From: Alteribacillus bidgolensis
Lineage (GTDB): Bacteria; Bacillota; Bacilli; Bacillales; Marinococcaceae
Assembly (NCBI RefSeq): GCF_002886255.1
Contig: NZ_KZ614149.1
Span: 1,240,001-1,304,000, forward strand
Direction: 5' to 3'
Length of the DNA: 64,000 nucleotides
Shown: positions 1-8,853 of the stretch, in pieces
How positions within the stretch are numbered: position 1 is the first letter of the stretch
Layout of the letters: each line of letters begins with the position of its first letter
Made by a program: the position numbers and the translations under genes
Notes under the pieces: model-generated
Told to the model about the DNA's origin: nothing
Databases searched by the model: none
What the model saw: only the letters and a program-made list of their open reading frames with translations

Positions 1-1
1 A

Positions 2-646
2 ACAAAATTCATGGCGCTTATGGCTGTATTATTTATTATGTTTCAAGGTTTAATGGGAGCTGGTGCTGTCATTTGGGGTAATTCCGATATTGTTTTGGCC
101 CTTCATTTTGGTATTTCGACCATTTCATTTGCATCGGTTGTTTTATTAACCGTTCTTGCTTTTGAAAATGATCTGCAGCATGTTTTGGCACCAATTGTGT
201 CAAAGGGATACAGAATCTATCTCTTTTTTGTGCTGATTTATTGCTACGCTGTCATTTATACAGGAGCGTATGTCAAACATACTGAAGCAACGTATGTTTG
301 CGGAGGTTATCCGTTATGCAATAATGAACTTATACCGAACATGAGCGGCGGTTTAGGCTTTGAAATTGGTGTTCACTTTGCACATCGCGTTTTCGCAAGT
401 CTGTTAGTGATTTTTCTTGTTATTTTGCTGATTTGGACATTGAAGCGTTTCCGAACGTATAAAAGTTTAGTTTGGACGAGTATTTTAGCAAACCTTCTCG
501 TCTTTATCCAAGCCGCAGCTGGAATATCTGTCTTATATTCCGATAACTACTTAACTCCTGCCCTTTTTCATGCCCTTACAGTAACTGTTTTATTTACTAT
601 CTTAGGGTACATGGCAATGATTATTACCAGAAACAAAACTTCTTAA
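2..646 (+). CDS. ctaA: Heme A synthase, 5'-truncated by window edge
   Basis: C-terminal two thirds of CtaA, the membrane enzyme that converts heme O to heme A for aa3-type cytochrome oxidase. The frame is open to the window edge, so the true start lies outside. Counting from the first ATG at 11, the heme-ligand histidines of the family are visible in LHFGIS (H32), AHRVFAS (H125) and LFHAL (H187), with the extracytoplasmic cysteine pair C97/C103 in CGGYPLC. About six hydrophobic helices remain. Sequence matches B. subtilis CtaA closely, including the GAYVxHTE stretch. It lies convergent to pycA as in B. subtilis, but an acetyltransferase gene sits between them. A strong terminator follows. Confidence 0.95.
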   Translation, partial: TKFMALMAVLFIMFQGLMGAGAVIWGNSDIVLALHFGISTISFASVVLLTVLAFENDLQHVLAPIVSKGYRIYLFFVLIYCYAVIYTGAYVKHTEATYVCGGYPLCNNELIPNMSGGLGFEIGVHFAHRVFASLLVIFLVILLIWTLKRFRTYKSLVWTSILANLLVFIQAAAGISVLYSDNYLTPALFHALTVTVLFTILGYMAMIITRNKTS

Positions 647-658
647 TCAGACAAAAGC

Positions 659-691
659 GGAGCTTTCCCATTTATGGGAAGCTCCTTTTTT
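659..691 (+). terminator. Rho-independent terminator of ctaA
   Basis: Near-perfect hairpin with arms GGAGCTTTCCC and GGGAAGCTCC around a 6-nt loop, followed by TTTTTT. It starts 13 nt after the ctaA stop. Confidence 0.9.
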
Positions 692-742
692 GCTTAAGCA
701 TAAGATTATACAGCTTTTTGCATGGCAGCAGGGCGTTTTTTC

Positions 743-1909
743 CTAAAAAAAATCATAAATAAAAGGGGCATTTGTCACAACGCTTTGTTTCAGCTTTTGA
801 AATTCTCTTTTGTTCCCTGCAATTTTGCCAGTATCAAAAGCTGTATCAACAGGTAAATACCCTAAAAAAACGGCGGCTGCGGTGCGGATGGACATAGAAA
901 GGGCACCTTCTCCATTTCCTGTTTTTGTAACTTCATTTTTATTTGGAGCATAGGTGACATGAAATATACCGTCATTCCAATCACAATTTTCATCTCTTAT
1001 GTGTAACGTAAGAGAATTTCCTTCTTCCAGCTTTAATGGATACTGTATTAAAAATCCTTTCATATCGATAATTCGTGCCATGAAATAACTATTTCTCGTT
1101 TCAATTATTTTAGGGTCCGGTAAAAAATAGCGTGTGGGATCATCAATCGGCGGTTTCACATCTGCTTCGTTTATCATCGAGTCATGATTGGCAATAAATC
1201 TCCAAATCTGTTGTCTTGTTTCTTCATCTATGGCAGCATACTCATGCACAGTCATCATTTTGTTTTTGACATTATAAATAATGTATCCTTTTTCTTCTCC
1301 GTCACTATTAGTATAAACAGCAATTTGTGCTTTTTTTATTTTTCGGTGGACATAACGCCACCAATTCTCATCGCGCTCAACAGCTCCATTATACCTCCGT
1401 GCGAAGGATTGATATATATTGTTAAGAATCGGCCAATCATCAATGGCAGCACGGTGGAAGCTGCCTTTTTCGATACCGCCTTTTTCTGGAAGCTGTTCTC
1501 TTTTTAAATGCCATGTAAGTGAATCTGAAAACAACTCCCAGCCGAACTTACGATAAAATCCTATGGAAAAAGGAAATAAAAAGGAAAGCTGATGCCCTCT
1601 TTCGTACATATCTTTTAAAGAAGCTTCCAATAGCTGCCTCACAAGACCGTTTCTTCTTGCTTCTGGCCAGGTAGCTACCCCGGAAACTCCCCCCATCTTC
1701 ATTTTCCTGCCTCCTACAAATACATTGGCTGGCAGTATGTGAAGCTTTGACAGTAACCTGTTTCCTTCTGCAGCAACCCATGTATTCTCCGGTATCATAA
1801 CTCGTTCCATGTTGATTCTGTCTTCATCAGACATTTCAAATTGAAAGGCAAATTGATTAAGTTCGAGGCTCTGTTCTAGCTCTGTTTCTTTTATTTTTCG
1901 AATTTCCAT
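743..1909 (-). CDS. Eis-like GNAT N-acetyltransferase with SCP2-like C-terminal domain
   Basis: 388-aa protein with the tripartite Eis architecture: two GNAT folds and a C-terminal sterol-carrier-like domain. The acetyl-CoA pyrophosphate loop is at about residues 77-95 (VAT-P-ARRNGLVRQLL). Y119 in GFYRKFGWE lines up with the catalytic tyrosine of Mycobacterium Eis, and the chain ends in phenylalanine (IYDFF), as required in Eis where the terminal carboxylate is the general base. Eis enzymes acetylate amines such as aminoglycosides or lysine side chains; the natural substrate here is unknown. RBS AAAGGAG lies 10 nt before the ATG. The gene stands alone between pycA and ctaA, where B. subtilis has none. 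Confidence 0.85.
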   Translation of the reverse strand: MEIRKIKETELEQSLELNQFAFQFEMSDEDRINMERVMIPENTWVAAEGNRLLSKLHILPANVFVGGRKMKMGGVSGVATWPEARRNGLVRQLLEASLKDMYERGHQLSFLFPFSIGFYRKFGWELFSDSLTWHLKREQLPEKGGIEKGSFHRAAIDDWPILNNIYQSFARRYNGAVERDENWWRYVHRKIKKAQIAVYTNSDGEEKGYIIYNVKNKMMTVHEYAAIDEETRQQIWRFIANHDSMINEADVKPPIDDPTRYFLPDPKIIETRNSYFMARIIDMKGFLIQYPLKLEEGNSLTLHIRDENCDWNDGIFHVTYAPNKNEVTKTGNGEGALSMSIRTAAAVFLGYLPVDTAFDTGKIAGNKREFQKLKQSVVTNAPFIYDFF

Positions 1910-2002
1910 AGCGAACAGTCTCCTTTAAAGATGTAAGTTATTTTTCAGACCCAACCTTACCATTCTAAACCATTATGAATTTTCCTTCTTTTGATATGTT
2001 AG

Positions 2003-2094
2003 AAAAAATCGGCTTGCCGCCGAGTTACTGGGCAGAAGTCGTAGTTTTGCTTATACTTTGATCCTTTAATAAAGTTTAAATATTCCTAAAGTAC
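2003..2094 (+). repeat. Dispersed hairpin element, copy A
   Basis: Copy of the window-wide element: a long imperfect hairpin (ATCGGCTTGCCGCC with GGCAGAAGTCGTAGTTTT), then GCTTATACTTTGATCC, a second small hairpin (CTTTAATAAAG) and a CTAAAGTA end. It lies just beyond the pycA terminator. See the findings for the family. Confidence 0.75.
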
Positions 2095-2128
2095 AAAAAA
2101 GGCTGTCCTCTCACTCGGAGGACAGCCT
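2094..2128 (-). terminator. Rho-independent terminator of pycA
   Basis: Perfect 10-bp stem GGCTGTCCTC / GAGGACAGCC with 8-nt loop; on the minus strand it is followed by a T run (2094-2100). Starts 12 nt after the pycA stop. Confidence 0.92.
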
Positions 2129-2140
2129 GCAGTGATCAAA

Positions 2141-5100
2141 TTAATTTTCAAGTTCAATTAATAGATCGCCGGATTCAATCGTATCACCGTCAGAGACATG
2201 AACGTTTTTTACTTCTCCATCAAATGGAGCTTGTACAGTCGTCTCCATTTTCATAGCCTCTGTGATCATAAGATGATCGCCTTTTTTCACTTTTTCTCCT
2301 TTTTCAACGAGCTTTTTAACAACTGTTCCTGGCATAGATGCACCAATCTGGTTTGGATTCGTTTTATCCACTTTCGGACGATCTGTGTCTGCTGTCTTTA
2401 CATTTTGATCTTTAATTATCACTTCACGCGGCTGTCCATTCAGCTCGAAATAAACAATACGATTTCCGTTATCCTGCGGTTTAGAAATGGAAATAAGCTT
2501 CACAATTAATGTTTTTCCTTGTTCAATTTCTACTTCGATTTCTTCACCTAATCGCAAACCGTAAAAGAACGTTGGTGTGTCAAGAACTGAGACATCTCCA
2601 AACTGCTGGCGGAAACGTTCAAAATCCATAAACACTTTCGGATAAAGAGCGTAGGAGATCATATCATGGCTCGTTACTTGACGATCGAGTTTATGATACA
2701 AATCTTCTTTTACCTCTTGGAAGTTCACAGGCTCTAATCTTTCTCCCGGACGGTGTGTAATCGCTTCTCTTCCTTTTAAGATAATTTGCTGTAATTCTTT
2801 CGGAAACCCTTGATATGGCTGTCCAAGAAAGCCTTGGAAAAATTCAACGACTGAATCTGGAAAATCAAGGTTTTCACCTTTTTCATAAATGTCATCTTCT
2901 GTTAGATCATTTTGAACCATGTATAATGCCATATCTCCGACTACTTTGGAGGATGGTGTTACTTTTACTACATCACCAAACATGTCGTTTACGCGGCGGT
3001 ACATTTTCTTTACTTCATTCCAGCGGCCCTTTAAGCCAACTGCTTTTGCTTGCTGCTGTAAGTTACTGTATTGCCCGCCCGGCATTTCATGTTCATATAC
3101 TTCTGTGTGCGGCGCATTCATTCCGCTTTCAAAACCTTGATAATATTTACGGGTATAATCCCAATATTCACTAAGCTGCTCAAGAGCTTTTATATCAATG
3201 TCCGGCTGACGATCTGTTCCCTTTAATGCATAGTAAAGGCTGTTGGCACTTGGCTGAGAAGTAAGGCCTGCCATAGAACTTGCCGCCACATCTACAATAT
3301 CTACGCCTGCTTCAACGGCCCGTGCATAAGAGAGAATACCGTTGCCGCTTGTATCATGGGTATGCAGATGAATCGGAATATCAATGGTTTCTTTCAACTC
3401 AGAAATCAACTGATAAGCAGCTTCCGGCTTTAATAAGCCTGCCATATCTTTAATACCTAAAATATGAGCACCGGAATCTTGCAATTGTTTTGCCAGGTTT
3501 TTATAGTAATTCAAGTCATATTTATCCCGTTTCGGATCAAGAATGTCACCAGTATAACACATGGAAGCTTCAGCAATTTTATCTTGTTCGCGTACTTCAT
3601 TGATAGCAAGCTTCATGCCTTCTACCCAGTTAAGAGAATCAAAGATCCGGAAAACGTCTATACCAGCGGCAGCTGATTTTTCAACGAATTCTTTGATTAC
3701 ATTATCAGGGTAGTTTTTGTAGCCTACCGCATTAGAAGCACGAAGGAGCATTTGGAATAACATATTTGGCATTTTTTCTCTAAGTTCTATGAGACGCTCC
3801 CACGGATCTTCATGTAAAAATCTCATAGACACATCAAACGTAGCCCCTCCCCACATTTCAGAAGAGAAAAGATTAGGGAGCAATCTGGATGTCGGCTCTG
3901 CTATTTTCTTTAAATCGTGTGTACGAAAACGAGTAGCAAGCAGAGATTGGTGGGCATCACGGAAAGTGGTATCCGTAAGCAATACTTCTTTTTGATTTTT
4001 TACCCATTCAGCCAAACCTTCCGGGCCTTTTTCGTCAAGTATTTGCTTTGTTCCATTTGGAAACGGCTCACTATGTTTAATGTTAGGTACCTCAGGCTTT
4101 TCAAATATCGGCTTTTTCTCTTGTTCGAGACCTGGATAACCGTTAATAATCGTTTCACCGATAAATGTCAGCATTTTCGTTCCGCGGTCTTTTCGTTTCG
4201 GGAACACGAACAGTTCTGGAGTAGAATCAATGAAAGACGTATCGTATTCACCAGTTAAAAACTGTTCATGCTGAACGACATTTTCTAAAAATGCAATGTT
4301 TGTTTTAATACCGCGGATTCGGAATTCACGAAGGTTACGGAGCATTTTAGCTGCAGCACCTTCAAAAGTAAGCGACCATGTTGATACTTTTACAAGGAGC
4401 GAGTCGTAGTGCGGTGTAATAACGGCACCTTGGAAACCGTTACCTGCATCAAGTCGTACGCCAAAGCCGCCGCTGGAACGGTAAGCCATAATTTTCCCTG
4501 TATCCGGGAAGAAATTATTGGCTGGATCTTCTGTCGTTACACGGGATTGAATCGCATATCCATTGGTTGTGATCTTATCCTGGCTTGGGATCCCAATTTC
4601 AGCACCGTGAAGGGACTTTCCAGCTGCGATATACAACTGTGTTTGGACAATATCCACACCGGTTACCATTTCTGTAATTGTATGCTCTACCTGTACACGT
4701 GGATTTACCTCGATAAAGTAAAATTCGCCGTCTGGATTGACGAGGAATTCAACGGTTCCAGCGTTTACGTAATTAATGTTCTCCGCCAGCTTTAACGCTG
4801 CGTTACAAATGTTTTCACGAAGTTCTTGGCTTAAAGACACACTTGGAGCGATTTCAACTACCTTTTGGTGACGGCGCTGCACTGAGCAGTCTCTGTCATA
4901 TAAGTGAACGATGTTGCCTTCTTTATCACCAAGAATCTGTACTTCAATATGTTTTGGATTTTCAATGAATTTTTCAACGTATACTTCATCGCTGCCAAAT
5001 GAAGATTTTGCCTCAGAACGAGCGCGGTCATATGCTTCCTCTAATGCTTCGGGACTGCGAACAATACGCATCCCGCGGCCGCCCCCGCCAAGAGCCGCTT

Positions 5101-5590
5101 TAATAATAAATGGAAAACCATTTTCATCCGCAAATTTCTTTACTTCATCCAACCCTGATACTGGTCCGTCACTTCCAGGAATGACAGGCAGATCAGCCTT
5201 TACAGCCGTTTCTCTGGCTCTTACTTTATCCCCAAACATATGAAGGTGTTCGGTACCAGGGCCGATGAAAATGATTCCTTCCTCTTTACAACGTTCCGCG
5301 AATTCAAGGTTTTCTGATAAAAAGCCGTAACCTGGATGGATTGCATCCACATCATTGCTTTTCGCTGTTTCAATAATGCTTTCAATATCCAAATACGCAT
5401 CAATCGGCTTTTTTCCTTCACCAATCAAATATGCTTCATCTGCTTTGTATCGGTGGAACGCACTAGAGTCTTCTTTGGAATATACCGCAACAGTTCGAAT
5501 ATGTAATTCGGTACATGCCCGGAAAATCCGGATTGCTATTTCTCCTCGGTTAGCCACCAGTACTTTTTTTATGTTGCCTATGCCATTCAT
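2141..5590 (-). CDS. pycA: Pyruvate carboxylase
   Basis: Full-length 1149-aa biotin enzyme making oxaloacetate from pyruvate, bicarbonate and ATP (anaplerosis). Order: biotin carboxylase domain (about 1-455, with glycine-rich GGGGRGMRIV and the EVNPRVQVEHT signature), carboxyltransferase domain (about 530-830, DTTFRDAHQSLLATR and metal-binding HLHTHDTSG), tetramerisation/allosteric region, and biotin carrier domain at the C-terminus with EAMKMETT, biotinyl lysine K1114. RBS AAGGAGG lies 8 nt upstream of the ATG. It is transcribed alone from its own promoter with a leader of about 108 nt. In B. subtilis ftsW directly precedes it; here ftsW is missing. Confidence 0.97.
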   Translation of the reverse strand: MNGIGNIKKVLVANRGEIAIRIFRACTELHIRTVAVYSKEDSSAFHRYKADEAYLIGEGKKPIDAYLDIESIIETAKSNDVDAIHPGYGFLSENLEFAERCKEEGIIFIGPGTEHLHMFGDKVRARETAVKADLPVIPGSDGPVSGLDEVKKFADENGFPFIIKAALGGGGRGMRIVRSPEALEEAYDRARSEAKSSFGSDEVYVEKFIENPKHIEVQILGDKEGNIVHLYDRDCSVQRRHQKVVEIAPSVSLSQELRENICNAALKLAENINYVNAGTVEFLVNPDGEFYFIEVNPRVQVEHTITEMVTGVDIVQTQLYIAAGKSLHGAEIGIPSQDKITTNGYAIQSRVTTEDPANNFFPDTGKIMAYRSSGGFGVRLDAGNGFQGAVITPHYDSLLVKVSTWSLTFEGAAAKMLRNLREFRIRGIKTNIAFLENVVQHEQFLTGEYDTSFIDSTPELFVFPKRKDRGTKMLTFIGETIINGYPGLEQEKKPIFEKPEVPNIKHSEPFPNGTKQILDEKGPEGLAEWVKNQKEVLLTDTTFRDAHQSLLATRFRTHDLKKIAEPTSRLLPNLFSSEMWGGATFDVSMRFLHEDPWERLIELREKMPNMLFQMLLRASNAVGYKNYPDNVIKEFVEKSAAAGIDVFRIFDSLNWVEGMKLAINEVREQDKIAEASMCYTGDILDPKRDKYDLNYYKNLAKQLQDSGAHILGIKDMAGLLKPEAAYQLISELKETIDIPIHLHTHDTSGNGILSYARAVEAGVDIVDVAASSMAGLTSQPSANSLYYALKGTDRQPDIDIKALEQLSEYWDYTRKYYQGFESGMNAPHTEVYEHEMPGGQYSNLQQQAKAVGLKGRWNEVKKMYRRVNDMFGDVVKVTPSSKVVGDMALYMVQNDLTEDDIYEKGENLDFPDSVVEFFQGFLGQPYQGFPKELQQIILKGREAITHRPGERLEPVNFQEVKEDLYHKLDRQVTSHDMISYALYPKVFMDFERFRQQFGDVSVLDTPTFFYGLRLGEEIEVEIEQGKTLIVKLISISKPQDNGNRIVYFELNGQPREVIIKDQNVKTADTDRPKVDKTNPNQIGASMPGTVVKKLVEKGEKVKKGDHLMITEAMKMETTVQAPFDGEVKNVHVSDGDTIESGDLLIELEN

Positions 5591-5704
5591 ACAATTCCTC
5601 CTTGGTATAATTTGCTCTCCACTCAGTCAATGATTCATTCATATAGATTTTTTGTTTTTATTTTCGTTGACTGACTCGTTGACTGACAATTCTAAATATA
5701 AATT

Positions 5705-5732
5705 ATCATACCACGTATTGAGAATCTGTCAA
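5705..5732 (-). promoter_or_regulatory. SigmaA-type promoter of pycA
   Basis: On the minus strand TTGACA (5732-5727), a 16-nt spacer and TATGAT (5710-5705). The predicted start near 5698 leaves a leader of about 108 nt that carries two direct copies of GTCAGTCAACG (5675-5665 and 5687-5677) and, nearer the gene, an inverted copy TTGACTGA (5630-5623). Confidence 0.65.
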
Positions 5733-6043
5733 AAAGTAGTTTGTAAAAATAGTACTAAAATATTATGGTTAAACGCAATTTCATGCATTTTTTTAAACTT
5801 TTTTCAAAAATTTCAACGTACAGGTCATTCTATCGCAGCATTAGCTTTTTCCTTCTGCCTGATTATTATTTAACATTGATAAGAATTTTTATCTAAATCC
5901 GCCGGTATACTTATTATTTATACATATTCTATCTTCCTCATAAACCTTTAAATTATGGCCATATAAAAACAAGGTAAGTAACTAAGCATCTATGAATAGG
6001 AAAGAAATAGATTACTACCGAGCTCTCAGGCACACATACTAAT
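5733..6043. other. Gene-less AT-rich spacer where ftsW lies in B. subtilis
   Basis: No open frame, repeat or RNA signature is recognisable in these 311 nt. In B. subtilis the cell-division gene ftsW occupies the position between ylaN and pycA. No FtsW-like remnant can be read in any frame. Confidence 0.6.
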
Positions 6044-6078
6044 AAAAAAACCAAGCTACTCTTTAGAATAGCCTGGCT
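6044..6078 (-). terminator. Rho-independent terminator of ylaN
   Basis: Stem CCAAGCTA / TAGCCTGG (one mismatch) with a 7-A run at 6044-6050 that is the U tract on the minus strand. Confidence 0.8.
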
Positions 6079-6083
6079 TTTTT

Positions 6084-6365
6084 CTATTTACCAACGGTGG
6101 CTTCATGAAATGCTGCCAGTTTCCGTTCAAGCTCAGAGAGGATATACTTTCCAGTTTCCTCATCAATTAAATTTAAACGAATGGCAAAGTCGATTTCACG
6201 GGAAAGGCCAAACATTTGCGTATCCAAAACCTCTTCATAAAGAGGACACTGGGGCATAGTGAGATTATCCATTTGTACTTCAATTAATTTCCGGATCTTT
6301 TCTGCGTCGGCTTTAAGCAGAGCGTATGCTTTCTCGCTATGTTCGGTCATCGCCTTCACGCTCAA
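6084..6365 (-). CDS. ylaN: YlaN family protein (iron homeostasis, Fur-linked)
   Basis: 93 aa, the same length as B. subtilis YlaN, with the near-invariant core MDNLTMPQCPLYEEVLDTQM followed by FGLSREIDFA. YlaN proteins are small cytoplasmic helical proteins that bind iron and Fur and are needed for growth at low iron; that role is from family knowledge. The start is TTG: AGGAGG lies 7 nt before the TTG at 6365, whereas the internal ATG at 6350 is 22 nt from it. It follows the glutaminase gene, same strand, with a 90-nt gap. Confidence 0.93.
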   Translation of the reverse strand: MSVKAMTEHSEKAYALLKADAEKIRKLIEVQMDNLTMPQCPLYEEVLDTQMFGLSREIDFAIRLNLIDEETGKYILSELERKLAAFHEATVGK

Positions 6366-6455
6366 GGTGATCCCTCCTACTCGTTAACTCCCTGTCCCTA
6401 TCTTATCCGTTATGTGAAAAAAATGCAAGATAACTCTTATAGTTCTAGTAAATTT

Positions 6456-7391
6456 TTATGAAAATATGCTCAAGCTATATTTTTCTGCTAACGTTTCTAA
6501 CAGCTTCAACCCAGCTGCGCTATTGCCTTTTTTATCTAGCGGAGGACTGATGATTCCCATTCCTGTGCCATCCGGAAGAGCAGCAACAAGCGCACCAGAA
6601 ACGCCGCTTTTCGCTGGTATTCCTGCTTTAATTGCAAACTCTCCAGATGCATTATACATACCGCACGTGACCATAAATGTTTTAACAATTCTGGCTATCC
6701 GCGGGGGGATTATATTTCTGCCGCTGTTTGGATCCCTGCCTTTCTTTCCAATAATACTCCCTATACGAGCCAGATCTTTGCAATTTAACTGAATCGAGCA
6801 TTGTTTAATATATACGTCAAGAAGAGACTCCATATCACCATCAATCACATCATGACTTTTCATGAAATAACTTAATGCTCTATTTAAATCAGCATTTTCC
6901 CGCTCCGATTTCGCTGTTTTTTCGCACACAGAAATAGATGGGTTATCTGTCAATTCATGAATAAATGTTAATAGCCTTCCAATTTTTTCATCTCCTGAAT
7001 TTCCTGCTATTAAACTGGTTACTGCTAAAGCTCCTGCGTTAATCATCGGATTAAGCGGTTTTGATGGCTTTTCTTCTTCTAGAGCTTGAATGGTGTGAAA
7101 CGGATCGCCAGTCGGCTCCATTCCTACTTTCGAAAAAACTTTCTCTTCTCCGTGGTCCATTAGCGCTAGAGCTAAACTAATTACTTTCGAAACACTTTGA
7201 AGGGTAAATAAAAAGTCGGCGCTGCCAGCAGCAACGATATGTTCGTCTTTATAAACGGCACATCCAAAAAGATCTGGGTTCATTTGATTTAATTCTGGTA
7301 TGTATGTCGGCATACTGCCTGTTTTTGCATAAGGTTGCAGCGTTTGCAGCAATGATTCTAACTCTTTATTATCAATAAAAAGACTGCTCAT
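6456..7391 (-). CDS. glsA: Glutaminase
   Basis: 311-aa serine-dependent glutaminase of the beta-lactamase-like fold, hydrolysing glutamine to glutamate and ammonia. The catalytic S66-V-S-K69 motif is in FTLQSVSKVI; NPMINAGAL and the glycine-rich GVSGAL / GMGIISPPLD blocks are also conserved. An upstream in-frame ATG at 7463 would add 24 residues, but AAGGAG lies 8 nt before the ATG at 7391 and the shorter form matches the length of B. subtilis YlaM (309 aa). Its place next to ylaN and ylaL identifies it as the ylaM orthologue. Confidence 0.92.
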   Translation of the reverse strand: MSSLFIDNKELESLLQTLQPYAKTGSMPTYIPELNQMNPDLFGCAVYKDEHIVAAGSADFLFTLQSVSKVISLALALMDHGEEKVFSKVGMEPTGDPFHTIQALEEEKPSKPLNPMINAGALAVTSLIAGNSGDEKIGRLLTFIHELTDNPSISVCEKTAKSERENADLNRALSYFMKSHDVIDGDMESLLDVYIKQCSIQLNCKDLARIGSIIGKKGRDPNSGRNIIPPRIARIVKTFMVTCGMYNASGEFAIKAGIPAKSGVSGALVAALPDGTGMGIISPPLDKKGNSAAGLKLLETLAEKYSLSIFS

Positions 7392-7650
7392 TGGCCCTCT
7401 CCTTTTCATTAGTAAGGCAAAAGTATATGTTTTATCATTGTAAACGAGTTTCCTTGTTCTCATACTCTCTTAAAATTATGTTAGGATTAACAGGGATGTG
7501 TTTTTTACACTATTAGAAATGAATACGTTTTATTGTTAATAAGTATAAACAAATAAACGCCATTTAAAGGACATACGAATTCCGCTGCTTTGAGGCTGTT
7601 CCCTTTACAAGGCGGCAAGCTAAGTTTTCTATTTTAGGAGGAGATTAGAC

Positions 7651-8160
7651 ATGGACTTTATCGTTATGATTAATGGCAACGTTAAACACACAATAACGAT
7701 TGACCCGACTGTGTGGATATTTGACGACCGCAAAATCGACCTGAAGACGTGGACGGGGGAAGAAAACAGAAAAAGTGATGAAATGGAACAGTATAAGAAA
7801 GACATTTCTAAACAATGGGATAAAGAGATAACCGAAGGAGCACAACTGCCAAAACGTAATCAAACTAACCGCATACGAACAAAGAAGGAAGAATTGATCA
7901 ATGGTACTTTTGGTATCCCTTTTGGATCTTTTTTAAAAAATGCTGAACCTCATTCTGATGCAGCAAAAGTAGTAGTAGAGACTAATGGCGGTAATGATAC
8001 CGATCATATCGTCAACCTTGAAGAGGCGTCTCAATTTGTGATTGGTTTTTCCGAAAATGGTAAACCATTAAAAGAAACTGGACCGGTTCACGTATATTAT
8101 GGCGACGGCAGTAATAAACAAAACCCCATCACGCATGTAAAAGGATTTAGAATTGTCTAA
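7651..8160 (+). CDS. ylaL: YlaL family protein
   Basis: 169-aa soluble protein with N-terminal VMINGNVKHTITIDPTVWIFDDRKIDL, typical of Bacillus YlaL, a charged middle, and a C-terminal block GPVHVYYGDGSNKQNPITHV. Databases sometimes label such proteins peptidyl-prolyl isomerase, but no isomerase motif is visible and the function is unknown. RBS AGGAGGAG lies 7 nt before the ATG. Its position between phoH (ylaK) and glutaminase (ylaM) supports the assignment. It is transcribed divergently from glsA and ends in its own terminator. Confidence 0.75.
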   Translation: MDFIVMINGNVKHTITIDPTVWIFDDRKIDLKTWTGEENRKSDEMEQYKKDISKQWDKEITEGAQLPKRNQTNRIRTKKEELINGTFGIPFGSFLKNAEPHSDAAKVVVETNGGNDTDHIVNLEEASQFVIGFSENGKPLKETGPVHVYYGDGSNKQNPITHVKGFRIV

Positions 8161-8188
8161 AGTACATAGTATTATAAAGTAAAAGAAA

Positions 8189-8218
8189 GGGTTGTCTCAC
8201 AAAGGGATAACCCTTTTT
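8189..8218 (+). terminator. Rho-independent terminator of ylaL
   Basis: GGGTTGTC / GGATAACCC stem (one G-T pair) followed by TTTTT. Confidence 0.85.
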
Positions 8219-8309
8219 GGGGCTTTATACCCTGTTATTTCTTTTTTTATGTTAAATGAATCAATTTCATAAGTACTATTTTGATTATCAAAAACGAACA
8301 TTATATCGA

Positions 8310-8446
8310 CTGTAGTGGAAGGCGGCGACTCCCTCCGGAAAGGTTGATATACCAGGCGTTAGAAGATGATAATATTTTTTTGTTGTCAAAGAGCGTCGGA
8401 TATATCCACCTGACATGAAAACTTGGTGACAAACCAAGTTTTTTTG
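8310..8446 (+). repeat. Relic of a Bacillaceae intergenic repeat ending in a hairpin
   Basis: GTAGTGGAAGGCGGCGACTCC and the words after it resemble the start of a long palindromic intergenic repeat common in Bacillaceae (from memory). The copy is decayed and ends in a terminator-like hairpin, AAACTTGGT / ACCAAGTTT with 5-nt loop and T run (8418-8446). No open frame is present between 8219 and 8640. Confidence 0.4.
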
Positions 8447-8457
8447 TTTTTACATTT

Positions 8458-8526
8458 GTAAAACTCGGCTTGCCTTCGAGTCCTTATGGTGGAAGACTTA
8501 GTTTTACTTATACTTATTAAACAGTC
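8458..8526 (+). repeat. Dispersed hairpin element, copy B
   Basis: AAAACTCGGCTTGCCTTCGA, then GGAAGACTTAGTTTTACTTA, i.e. the same hairpin as the other copies; the 3' part is shortened. It precedes the Tat-signal pseudogene. Confidence 0.7.
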
Positions 8527-8640
8527 AAAGAAATATCGTATGAATTGTGTATAATTTTTCTGCTCCTTGGGAATGTAACACTATTGATGGATAGAGCAGC
8601 AAATAATATTTTTACCTATTTGAAGGGAGAAAACAATTAA

Positions 8641-8853
8641 ATGGCGGAAGACAAGAAAAATTCTACCATGACTCGACGAAAATTTCTTAAAAACTCTGGT
8701 TTTGTAGCCGGCGGTGCGATCGGCGGGGGCTTGTTCGGTTCTATTATCGGAAGAAATCTACCAGGCGGCACGACAGCTGACCCATCAACTGACTCCCAAA
8801 GCAATAAAAATTTTAATCAAGCCTTCATGTATTTTAGAAGGCAATCTGATTAG
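8641..8853 (+). pseudogene. Truncated Tat-exported gluconate 2-dehydrogenase subunit 3-like protein
   Basis: Only the first 70 residues remain. They hold a twin-arginine signal (MTRRKFLKNSG, then a Gly/Ala-rich hydrophobic segment, about residues 10-42) and the NFNQAFMYFRRQ motif that begins the mature part of the family. The frame then stops at TAG, and the following DNA is the C-terminal part of tatC. About 150 further residues and any downstream oxidoreductase gene are gone. RBS AAGGGAG is intact 11 nt upstream, so a short Tat-signal peptide could still be translated. Identification of the parent family rests on sequence memory. Confidence 0.7.
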
